Below, piece by piece: positions 1 through 8,445 of a DNA stretch of 9,952 bases. Origin of the DNA: an uncultured Alphaproteobacteria bacterium. GTDB taxonomy: Bacteria; Pseudomonadota; Alphaproteobacteria; Rickettsiales; Midichloriaceae. The DNA is taken from NCBI GenBank assembly GCA_903860855.1, contig CAIOSF010000281.1, forward strand, positions 1 to 9,952, in the 5' to 3' direction. Positions within the stretch are counted from its first letter, which is position 1. Every line of letters begins with the position of its first letter. The notes under the pieces are model-generated. The model was not told where the DNA came from. It made no database searches and saw only the letters and a program-made list of their open reading frames with translations. A program made the position numbers and the translations under genes.

Positions 1-1
1 C

Positions 2-3000
2 TACGATCAAGGCATTTCTCTTGAGTCTAAGACTGGTATTAAGCCTATTATAGGTGATCAAGTTGCTAAAGGTAGAGTTATATGGAGCGGTAAATCCTAT
101 CCTGAAAAGTTTGAGCTAAAGAGCGTATATTGCCAAGCTGCTAATTCACAAAATCCTATAGCCACTGCGGAAGGTTCAGCTGAACCTTTAGATGGCTATT
201 GGCAAGCAACAAAAAGAATAGATTTATATACTCGTGTTAGTGAGCATATTGGTAAAGACCTTACAGAGAATAGTATCGGAAAGATTATTGATGATGGTCA
301 TGATGATGTGATAAAAAGATCGTTAATAAGGGTGTCTACTGAGAAATGTCTGCCAATGCATGGCCTTGTGCTTGAGTTTACGAGACCAATAGGATCGGGG
401 GGATGCAATATCCATATGACTATGACCACAACTAAAGCTGGTAAGAAAATTGAAGATTTAGAAGGAGAGAGAGGGGCTTTAAAAGCGGGAGATGCAAAAA
501 ATAGCATGGTATCTAGTGCGGCAATATCTGATCCAAAACTTATATCTGAATCAGGTGACATAACTGCAGAGAATAAAGAAGGTAATGGTGTCAGTGCAAA
601 AGGAAAATCTCTCTCATGCTCAGCCTACATAAGGGATAAAAGCAATACCTTGATTCTGCCTCTGCAGGATTCCAACTCCCAATATCTTATTGAATATAAT
701 AGGCTTGGATTTACCGATAAAGTCAGTAACTATATAACCTCCGCAATTAAAACAAGAAGTATTGACTCAAGTAGTAGCGGTACTCTTACCGATATATACG
801 GGAAAGAGTTGGAATTATTTCCAAAAATCAGTTTTAGTACTGGTGATCGTCTGTCAAATTTCATCCTACCAAACAAAGTTTCAATTTTGGAAAAGCAGGT
901 TGATAGCGATGTTCCATTCTATACAACGAACATAGATAAACTAAAATTGGTATATAATACCTTTGGTTTAAAGGGCTATAGCTACGATAATGTCGCGGCT
1001 ATACAATTACCAAAGGTCAGCAACATCCAATTTGCATCTCCTGTGGGGGTCAAGAAATTTCTTAAGCAACATAATGCATTTATGATGTTTGGTGATATAA
1101 GCAATGATCATGTAAATGGCATTAATGATCGCACTAACGGCCATAATCCATTTTTTGTTGAGTTATCACCATATGCAGTGCATTTCAAGTTCGGCTACTA
1201 TAATTCTTTGGCTTGGGTGACTGATTTAGAAACTGGTAAACCTGTTTCTGGTGCCAAGGTCAAGGTGTTTAACGGTATTAATATTGACCAACAAAATGCT
1301 AGTGATGAGGGAATAACAGATACAGATGGCCTAGTCGTACTCAAAGGAGCAGTTGATATAGGGCAACCAAAGTATGATGCCTTTTATGAAATAGAATCGT
1401 ATTTAAACAGGAAGAGGGAGGCGTTCAACAACCGTTTTCAATCTTCCGAACCAAAACTACTCGAACCATATATATTTAAATATGGTGTTATGATTGAAAA
1501 AGGTGATGATGCAGCTTTTATCCCCTTCTGGTATGACTTTCAAATCAATAGTTATCGCTCATCAGAAGATTATATCTACGGCTATCTAGAAGATAGCTAT
1601 GGTTATTACAGAGCTTGGGGGATGACGGCTCAGGGCATATACCGTCGAGGTGAGTTGGTCCAGTTCAAAGTTAGTATGAGAGAAGCTGGAAATAACGAGT
1701 TATATGTTCCAAAAATGAATGGTTCTAAGGATGGTGATAAAGGGGACTTTTCTATCAAAATCTTCGATCCAATGGGTAATGCAATTCTCGAAAAGAATAA
1801 TATATCTCTATCTAAATTTGGGAGTTATGCCGATAGTCTTCAGTTAAACCAAGGCTCTATAATCGGCTGGTATGAGATAGCTTTTACAAGAAATGATGGA
1901 GGCCATGAAAGAAGATTAACTGCTGCTAAGTTTTATGTCAGTGATTTTGTTTCACCTCCCTTTAAAGTTGATCTCATATTATCACAATCCTCAGCTAAAG
2001 CTGGGCAATCAATTGAAGCAGCTGTGACGGCTAAAATGTATTCTGGAGGGCCATATGGTGGGGCTGATGTTGAGGTAAATACTGTCATTGAAGCAAATTC
2101 ATTTTTGCCTATCACAGCCAAAGGATTCTATTTTAATTCAAATATAATTAATTCAGATATGGATAATGTTGATTCCAACAATCCAATCATCCATGAGATA
2201 TCGGGCGATGGCTTGGTCGTCCCCAGATCAGTTTTTAATAAAAGTGGTAAGCTCAATAATAAGGGGGAATTGCTACTCCAATTTAATATCCCCAAGTTGC
2301 CAGTTGCTTATGGTTTAGTCAAGGTTGAAACGACGGTGAAGGACTCAAGAGGAAGGGGCTATAGTGCTAGAAAAGAGCTACCATATATTGGTGTTGATAG
2401 ATTTGTTGGAATGAGATCATCTCAATGGATTTATAACAAAAGCAAACCTGCGGTTATAGAAGAGGTTGTAGTTAACTCAGAAGGTGAGTTACTTGATAAA
2501 ATTGATATAGATACTGTCATTGAGTATGAAGATGTTACGGTCGCCAAAACAAAGACTGCAGGCAATGTATACAGGGGAGATTATCAAAGCACATGGAATA
2601 AGGTTGGCAAGTGTCATATTTCGTCAAGCAAAGATGATGCAGTTCTTTGTCAATTCACTCCAGATCGAGCTGGAAATTATCGCGTCACAGCTTCTATTCT
2701 TGATTCAAGTAAAAGAAAGCACACAAGTCAGATCAACGTTTGGGTTATGGGGGATGATTATGTGCTACGGAATGAGGAGGAAGACCATTCTATTACTATA
2801 AATATGGAACAAAAAGACTATAAAATTGGAGATACAGCTAGATTTATGGTGCAAAATCCTTATCCAGGAGCTATGGCTTTGATCACTGTTGAGAGGAATG
2901 GCATCATCGACAAATTTACCCAAAAATTCACGACTAATAGCGAGATTATTGAGCTACCAATTAAACCGGATTATCTTCCAGGATTTTACCTTTCTATCGT

Positions 3001-5923
3001 TATTCATGAGGCAAGGGCTGATGCCCCCGTGCCAAAAGTTGGCCAAATTGATCTAGGAAAACCAGCTATGAGAATTGGATACAGGGCGGTTACAGTTAAT
3101 GATCCATATTGTCAGCTAAAAATTACAGCTAAAAGTGATAAGAACGAATATAAACCTGGAGACAAGGCGAGCATTAAATTATCGACATATTTTGATCAGA
3201 GAGTGCCTGAATCAGATCGTAAACCAATTGAATTGGCTGTAGCTGTAATTGATGCCGGCATATTCGATGCCTTGGATCCAAATTATTTTGATGTTTACAA
3301 AGGATTTCATCAATTCGATCATTTATCGATTCTGAACTACAATCTCATAACTAGATTAATCGGTAAGCAAAAATTCGAAACTAAGGGAGCGAATCATGGT
3401 GGTGATGGAGGATCATCAATCAAAATACGTAATTCAGAGAACCTCACGGCTTTATGGCTACCATCAATTACAACAAATCCTGATGGCACGGCTGAGGTAT
3501 CATTTATTTTGCCAGACAACTTGACTGAATGGAAGATTATAGCTGTGGCTATGGACCAAGGTGGAAAGAGTGGTTATGTAGTGGATAGCCTCCGCGTAAG
3601 ACAAAATCTACAAATTACACCTATGATGGCTAATCAGGTGAGGGATGGTGATGAGCTTCTTGCTGGTTTTGAGATATATAACAGTACCAATGCTAATAAG
3701 GAGGTGGTATGCGCGATAGATGCAGAAGGGGCCGTTATAGTTGGCCCATTTAAAGATACGACAGAGAATCAAGGCACCAAACAAAATATCAAGCTTGAGC
3801 CATTTGGCAGAAAAGTGGTATATTTACCGTTAAGAGCCAGTCTTGCTCAACCTGACCAAGCTTCTTTTATCTCATTTTGGGTGAAAGCTACTGCTGATAA
3901 TGATAGTGATGGCATAGTCCATAAGCTTCAAGTACTGCCATCTATAACCAATGAAGTGCAGAGTTTTACAGGGAATACGATTGATAGTGCTGTTTCAATT
4001 CCAATTAAAATAGCGGATAATATTGAGCCTAATATCAGCAAAATAGAGATAGCTGTAGATCAGACTATTCTGCAGAATATCAGTGGAATATTTGATTATA
4101 TGAGCACATATCCATACTCATGTTGGGAGCAAAAAATTAGCATAACTCTGGCCGCGGCCTACTATAAAGCCATGAAACTAAAAGATGTTCAATGGACGCT
4201 AACGAATCCTATCAATAAGCTTCGTGCCGCTCCTTCTGCTGCAGACGTTAACTTCACTCCCTATGAAGAAGTAGATGGTCTTATTGCCTCTACTTTGGCT
4301 GAAGCGCAGAATTATCAATCAGCTGTTGATGGAAGTATCTCATATTTTCCTTCTCGATCTCTTAAAGCAAGCAATCCGTATCTTACTATATATACTCTTA
4401 TGGCCTTCAATAAACTGAAGAATATGGGTTATAAAATTCCACAGAAAGTAATTGATAACATCCAGAGCTACCTTGTAGATTTTTTAAGAGGGAATACGGC
4501 AAGTTATACCGGTTATAATCTTGGTTCTCAATATGCGGAACAAGAGCTTGCAACTCTTCAGGCTCTATCCATCGCGGCTTTGATTGGAGCATCAAACCAG
4601 GAAATAGACCAAGGTGATATGATTCGCTATAAATTGGAAAAAGCTAATTTGTTTGCTCGTACTACTCTTCTCCATGCAATTCAAGATAAACTTAATATAG
4701 ATGCAGTTGATCAAGATACTGCTCAATACAATAAAAGTTATTATGGAGTGGGCAATGATCAGGTAAGCAGGCTGAGACAAAATATCTTCAGTAACGTTAA
4801 TGTTAATATGACGAGCTCAACCTTATGGTTTAATGATTCTATATTCCCATCCTTCCTTGATAGTGAGGTCAAAACTAATTGCGCTATACTGAGTATGATG
4901 GTGCAAGAAAATGATTCGCGATCAACACAGCTTGTAAACTCAATATTGGGAAGAGGGCGGGGAAAAGAGGCCATTGGCAATACTCAGGACAATGCTGTAT
5001 GTCTTGCTGCAATTTTTGATTACTCTGCAAGCTTTGAGAGAGGATCTAAAGATAGGATCACAAATGTTATATTTAGTTTTAATGGTGACATTATTAAAAA
5101 AGGTACAGTTCCTATGAGTTATTCATACGGCATAGATCAAGATAAAGTTGGTAGAGAACAAGTTGTTAAAATTGGTCAGAGTATATCGCCACGAAACGCT
5201 GGTGATACGAGTGGAGGAGAATCGGTAAGTGAAGCTAAAGAAGGGGGGCATCAGAAGATTGATGATTCTATGGGATTGAATGGAGAAGGGTATAAAAGTA
5301 GGATCTACTATAGAGTAAATGCGTCATATTGGCGCGACTACAGAAGGATTGGTAAGAAAACAAATCAAAGCTCATCTAGTGATGTTATTGTTAGTAACTT
5401 CAGTTTAGGAGAATCTGTGAATCACGGGATTTCTTTACAAAAAGAGTATAGCATATGGAGTGGTGATGAGTGGCATCTTGTGCAATCTGATTTCAAGGCG
5501 AAGCTAGGTGACCTTGTAAGGGTTGATCTATATGTAAATGCTCCGTCGACTCGTTATTTTGTTGTTGTGAACGACCCTTTGCCAGGAAGCCTAGAGGTTC
5601 TTGATACCAATTTGAGAACAACTTCAAACTCTAATGTAGAAAAACTCAATGCTAAATCTGATCTAAGTTCTATTTGGTTTAATTCTAACAGTTGGTTGGA
5701 GTTTGAAACTTACTACAACAAGGGATTTTACTTCCAAGAAATTCGCAAGGATTCAATGCGTTTCTATTCTGAAAAACTTGATAACGGTCAATACCATTTA
5801 AAGTATATAGCCCAGGTCATAGCCCCTGGTTCCTTCTACGCCATGCCATCTGTTGCCCTTGAAATGTATAATGAGGATATATACGGTAAAACAGCTGGAT
5901 ATATATTGAATATTCAGCGGTAA
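2..5923 (+). CDS. Bacterial alpha-2-macroglobulin (YfhM-like), 5' end outside window
   Basis: Large periplasmic protease-trapping protein of the bacterial A2M family; at least 1973 residues are visible, against about 1650 for E. coli YfhM. Numbering from base 2, I see a macroglobulin domain near 388-450, an MG2 domain near 539-647 (QGIYRRGELVQFK), a bait-region-type domain near 1039-1125 (YKPGDKASIKL, then IELAVAVIDAGIFDALD), the A2M signature domain near 1146-1207 (LWLPSI, FILPDNLTEWK), an alpha-helical thioester domain near 1357-1677 with intact CWEQ (Cys1374) and a closing NTQDNA motif, and a C-terminal MG10 domain near 1806-1973 (VNDPLPGSLEVLD, APGSFYAMP). The frame is open to base 2 with no ATG, and the first GTG (308) lies inside a continuous hydrophilic sequence, so the true start, and any signal peptide or lipobox, lies upstream. 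Two low-complexity stretches (about 143-207 and 1730-1765) look like inserts. It is followed one base later by pbpC, its usual partner. Family assignment is firm; a protease-inhibitor role is inferred from the family. Confidence 0.95.
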   Translation, partial: YDQGISLESKTGIKPIIGDQVAKGRVIWSGKSYPEKFELKSVYCQAANSQNPIATAEGSAEPLDGYWQATKRIDLYTRVSEHIGKDLTENSIGKIIDDGHDDVIKRSLIRVSTEKCLPMHGLVLEFTRPIGSGGCNIHMTMTTTKAGKKIEDLEGERGALKAGDAKNSMVSSAAISDPKLISESGDITAENKEGNGVSAKGKSLSCSAYIRDKSNTLILPLQDSNSQYLIEYNRLGFTDKVSNYITSAIKTRSIDSSSSGTLTDIYGKELELFPKISFSTGDRLSNFILPNKVSILEKQVDSDVPFYTTNIDKLKLVYNTFGLKGYSYDNVAAIQLPKVSNIQFASPVGVKKFLKQHNAFMMFGDISNDHVNGINDRTNGHNPFFVELSPYAVHFKFGYYNSLAWVTDLETGKPVSGAKVKVFNGINIDQQNASDEGITDTDGLVVLKGAVDIGQPKYDAFYEIESYLNRKREAFNNRFQSSEPKLLEPYIFKYGVMIEKGDDAAFIPFWYDFQINSYRSSEDYIYGYLEDSYGYYRAWGMTAQGIYRRGELVQFKVSMREAGNNELYVPKMNGSKDGDKGDFSIKIFDPMGNAILEKNNISLSKFGSYADSLQLNQGSIIGWYEIAFTRNDGGHERRLTAAKFYVSDFVSPPFKVDLILSQSSAKAGQSIEAAVTAKMYSGGPYGGADVEVNTVIEANSFLPITAKGFYFNSNIINSDMDNVDSNNPIIHEISGDGLVVPRSVFNKSGKLNNKGELLLQFNIPKLPVAYGLVKVETTVKDSRGRGYSARKELPYIGVDRFVGMRSSQWIYNKSKPAVIEEVVVNSEGELLDKIDIDTVIEYEDVTVAKTKTAGNVYRGDYQSTWNKVGKCHISSSKDDAVLCQFTPDRAGNYRVTASILDSSKRKHTSQINVWVMGDDYVLRNEEEDHSITINMEQKDYKIGDTARFMVQNPYPGAMALITVERNGIIDKFTQKFTTNSEIIELPIKPDYLPGFYLSIVIHEARADAPVPKVGQIDLGKPAMRIGYRAVTVNDPYCQLKITAKSDKNEYKPGDKASIKLSTYFDQRVPESDRKPIELAVAVIDAGIFDALDPNYFDVYKGFHQFDHLSILNYNLITRLIGKQKFETKGANHGGDGGSSIKIRNSENLTALWLPSITTNPDGTAEVSFILPDNLTEWKIIAVAMDQGGKSGYVVDSLRVRQNLQITPMMANQVRDGDELLAGFEIYNSTNANKEVVCAIDAEGAVIVGPFKDTTENQGTKQNIKLEPFGRKVVYLPLRASLAQPDQASFISFWVKATADNDSDGIVHKLQVLPSITNEVQSFTGNTIDSAVSIPIKIADNIEPNISKIEIAVDQTILQNISGIFDYMSTYPYSCWEQKISITLAAAYYKAMKLKDVQWTLTNPINKLRAAPSAADVNFTPYEEVDGLIASTLAEAQNYQSAVDGSISYFPSRSLKASNPYLTIYTLMAFNKLKNMGYKIPQKVIDNIQSYLVDFLRGNTASYTGYNLGSQYAEQELATLQALSIAALIGASNQEIDQGDMIRYKLEKANLFARTTLLHAIQDKLNIDAVDQDTAQYNKSYYGVGNDQVSRLRQNIFSNVNVNMTSSTLWFNDSIFPSFLDSEVKTNCAILSMMVQENDSRSTQLVNSILGRGRGKEAIGNTQDNAVCLAAIFDYSASFERGSKDRITNVIFSFNGDIIKKGTVPMSYSYGIDQDKVGREQVVKIGQSISPRNAGDTSGGESVSEAKEGGHQKIDDSMGLNGEGYKSRIYYRVNASYWRDYRRIGKKTNQSSSSDVIVSNFSLGESVNHGISLQKEYSIWSGDEWHLVQSDFKAKLGDLVRVDLYVNAPSTRYFVVVNDPLPGSLEVLDTNLRTTSNSNVEKLNAKSDLSSIWFNSNSWLEFETYYNKGFYFQEIRKDSMRFYSEKLDNGQYHLKYIAQVIAPGSFYAMPSVALEMYNEDIYGKTAGYILNIQR
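171..188. repeat. Perfect 18-bp palindrome inside the A2M gene
   Basis: AAGGTTCAGCTGAACCTT is fully self-complementary with no spacer. It lies in frame within the A2M coding sequence, so it may be a chance outcome of codon choice or a binding site. I saw no second copy in the window. Confidence 0.8.
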
Positions 5924-5924
5924 T

Positions 5925-8444
5925 ATGAAGCAGTTGGGTAATAGATGGGCAATTTTTATTATACCATTATACTTATCGTGTTTTATCTTGTTCATATCTA
6001 TACTTGCGTCAATACAGATACCCAATATTAGTGGTGATTCCTCATCCAATTCTCTCCAAACTAACTTTCCTCAGCTAGGAGAGCAGAACAAGTATGCATT
6101 ACTTGATAATCAAGGACGAAGGATAAATTTATCTTATCATATAAATTTAGAACCAATTCCATTGCATTATATACCGATTATGTTGCAACAAGCCTTTATC
6201 ATTGCTGAAGACCAACGCTTCTATGATCATTATGGTGTTGATTGGATTGCAAAATTTCGAGCAGTCATAGACTGGATCACTCTAGGTGGAAAAATGAGAG
6301 GCGCAAGTACGATAAGTGAGCAGGTGGTTCGTATAATCAATCCAAGACCAAGGAAGTTATGGTCAAAAATTCTTGAAGCCACTGAGGCGATGATCCTCGA
6401 ATATAAGTATACTAAAGCTAGTATACTGGAGTTTTATTTGAATAATGTCCCATATGCATCAAACCATGCTGGTGTACAAGAAGCCGCACAATACTATTTT
6501 TCTCGAGATTTGAGGACATTAAATCCTTCTGAGATCCTAACCTTGGCTATTTTGGTACGCTCGCCTTCAGCTTACGATCTGAAATCATCTAGGGATAAAA
6601 CAAAGCTGGTACAAGGGATGAGGAAGCTCGCAAATAAGATGGTTGCTGATTTTGAAACAGTTGGTGGTCTTGAGAGCATTATGATACCACCAATAATAAG
6701 GCAAAGTGATAATAGTAAAATTCTTGGAGCAGGTGCCTTTAGTAGATTTGTGTTGCAGGCCAATGGGGAAAAATGGCAACATACTACCATACGAACAACT
6801 CTTGATGGTCAGGTGCAAAATAAAGTTTATGGCATTCTCAAGAGGCAGCTGCAGAAAATGAAAACACAAAGAGTGAATAATGCTGGTGTTTTGGTGATTG
6901 AGGCATTAAGTGGCAATATAATCGTTTGGGTTTCTTTTGGAGATGAAGCAAAGCGTGGGCGAATAGGGGTTAACGATGCAGGGCAAGATCTGAGGCGCAA
7001 TGAAGCTATGGGCTTGAATCCTAGAGTATATGATGGGTTCATCGATACCGTTACCACACCAAGGCAAGCTGGATCAACTCTGAAGCCATTCCTTTATGCC
7101 CTAGCCCTAGAGCGTGGCTGGACCCAGGTAACCTTAATTGACGATCGGCCTATTCAAGAGGCGGTTGGCCATGGAGTACATAAATTCCATAATTATAGCC
7201 GTAGATTTTATCAGCAAGTCACTCTGAGAGAGGCTCTAGGTAATTCTCTTAATATTCCAGCTATACATGCTCTGGAGTTTATTGGTAATGATAATTATGA
7301 GCAAAGACTAAGCGAATTGGGTTTTACCCTAAACTTGAGTACAGATAGGTTAAATATAATAGATAGGGGTTTAGGTCTCAAACACGATTATGGTAAAGGT
7401 TTAGCTATAGGAAACATTGAAGTGAGTTTATATCAGCTGGTGAGAGCTTATACTTCATTTGCTAATGGTGGGCATAAAGTTGATTTGCACGCAATAGATG
7501 AGGTTACAAGAGTTGAGGTTCAGACCGTTGAGGGAGGAGATCAAAAGTTCAACAACGCTATGGAACTGCATAGATCATATGATTATATGAGGCTGGGAGC
7601 TGCAGAAATCATAAGAGATATTCTGCAAGACCCAAAGGCACGAATGATGGAATTCGGTGCTGATAGTATTCTAAATTTTGCCCGAAGAGTATCGGTAAAG
7701 ACTGGTACATCAAACGATTATAAGGATGCATGGGCTGTTGGTTTTGACAAGAATTACGTGGTTGGCATATGGTTTGGAAATCTTAACAATGAACCAACTG
7801 ATGGAGTGACAGGTGCTAATGGCCCAGCCATTGCTTTACGTAGTATCTTTGGAGAGATCGATCGACTGCATCGATTGAATAAAGGGAATCGCGATGTTCA
7901 TCAAGAAGCGGTACTGGATTCTAGATTACATAGTGGCATGGCAGTAACGTACGGCTTGCCACATGATAATCATCCTAGTTTATTGGATGTGAACTATGAA
8001 CACATATGCGATAGGAGCCAAACTGATGGTATGATCAGATGGACCAAGCCGATCGAAGAGAGACAAGCGAAGCAGAAGAGCTCTATACACATATCATACC
8101 CGTATGAGCAAATGCATTTTGCTGTCGATCCTCGCATTTCACCTCATATGCAAGTATTGCGTCTACAAGGTTCGATAGAATACGATCCTTATCAAGAGAC
8201 TGATGCATGGAAGTGTAATGGATATGGGGCAAATAAGATGGGTGATGCTGAGGAGAGCATAGTATGGTATATAGATGACATGGAGATTGCAAAGTCGACT
8301 TTCTCGCCATCATGGGTACTTAGTAAAGGTAGCCATAAGGCAAAGGTTTGTCTAAAAAATGCAGGTGAACGGGTAGAGGGCACTAGTACAGAGGTCTATG
8401 GCGCTTGCAGTTCCTGTGATGAGGTAACATTTCACGTATTCTAA
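5925..8444 (+). CDS. pbpC: Penicillin-binding protein 1C, bifunctional transglycosylase/transpeptidase
   Basis: An 839-residue class A PBP anchored in the inner membrane by one N-terminal helix (about residues 8-30), with the rest in the periplasm. The glycosyltransferase domain (about 60-225) shows AEDQRFYDHYG with catalytic Glu95, GASTISEQ (126-133, second Glu132), RKLWSKILEA (143-152) and ILEFYLN (167-173). The transpeptidase domain (about 315-640) has the acyl-serine motif STLK (Ser384-Lys387), SLN (441-443) and KTGT (592-595), all intact. A C-terminal PBP1C-type beta domain (BiPBP_C) follows at about 720-815 (WYIDDMEIAKS, then WVLSKGSHKAKVCL). The extra domain and the A2M neighbour separate PBP1C from PBP1A/1B. 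The ATG comes one base after the A2M stop and has no clear Shine-Dalgarno, so translation is probably coupled to the upstream gene. The tail is cysteine-rich (C695, C764, C808-C831 region). Role: peptidoglycan synthesis, thought to be repair of damage when the outer membrane is breached. Confidence 0.96.
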   Translation: MKQLGNRWAIFIIPLYLSCFILFISILASIQIPNISGDSSSNSLQTNFPQLGEQNKYALLDNQGRRINLSYHINLEPIPLHYIPIMLQQAFIIAEDQRFYDHYGVDWIAKFRAVIDWITLGGKMRGASTISEQVVRIINPRPRKLWSKILEATEAMILEYKYTKASILEFYLNNVPYASNHAGVQEAAQYYFSRDLRTLNPSEILTLAILVRSPSAYDLKSSRDKTKLVQGMRKLANKMVADFETVGGLESIMIPPIIRQSDNSKILGAGAFSRFVLQANGEKWQHTTIRTTLDGQVQNKVYGILKRQLQKMKTQRVNNAGVLVIEALSGNIIVWVSFGDEAKRGRIGVNDAGQDLRRNEAMGLNPRVYDGFIDTVTTPRQAGSTLKPFLYALALERGWTQVTLIDDRPIQEAVGHGVHKFHNYSRRFYQQVTLREALGNSLNIPAIHALEFIGNDNYEQRLSELGFTLNLSTDRLNIIDRGLGLKHDYGKGLAIGNIEVSLYQLVRAYTSFANGGHKVDLHAIDEVTRVEVQTVEGGDQKFNNAMELHRSYDYMRLGAAEIIRDILQDPKARMMEFGADSILNFARRVSVKTGTSNDYKDAWAVGFDKNYVVGIWFGNLNNEPTDGVTGANGPAIALRSIFGEIDRLHRLNKGNRDVHQEAVLDSRLHSGMAVTYGLPHDNHPSLLDVNYEHICDRSQTDGMIRWTKPIEERQAKQKSSIHISYPYEQMHFAVDPRISPHMQVLRLQGSIEYDPYQETDAWKCNGYGANKMGDAEESIVWYIDDMEIAKSTFSPSWVLSKGSHKAKVCLKNAGERVEGTSTEVYGACSSCDEVTFHVF

Positions 8445-8445
8445 A

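Noticed and set aside
308..310. GTG as start of the A2M gene
   Set aside because: The frame is open upstream to the window edge, and no signal peptide follows the GTG.
2520..2801. 93-residue plus-strand ORF inside the A2M gene
   Set aside because: It is in another frame of a clearly coding region and has no recognisable features.
5810..5832. Small hairpin (CCAGG/CCTGG) near the 3' end of the A2M gene as an attenuator
   Set aside because: A five-base stem with an eight-base loop inside a conserved coding segment and no T-run; chance is the better reading.
6300..6330. Glycosyltransferase motif GASTISEQ differing from GGSTITQQ, as a sign of inactivation
   Set aside because: PBP1C members, notably in alphaproteobacteria, carry such variants, and the catalytic glutamate Glu95 and the other motifs are intact.
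8350..8362. T-run on the minus strand as a terminator of the fur-family/dikinase-regulator unit
   Set aside because: I could not find a GC-rich hairpin directly before it, and it lies inside pbpC.
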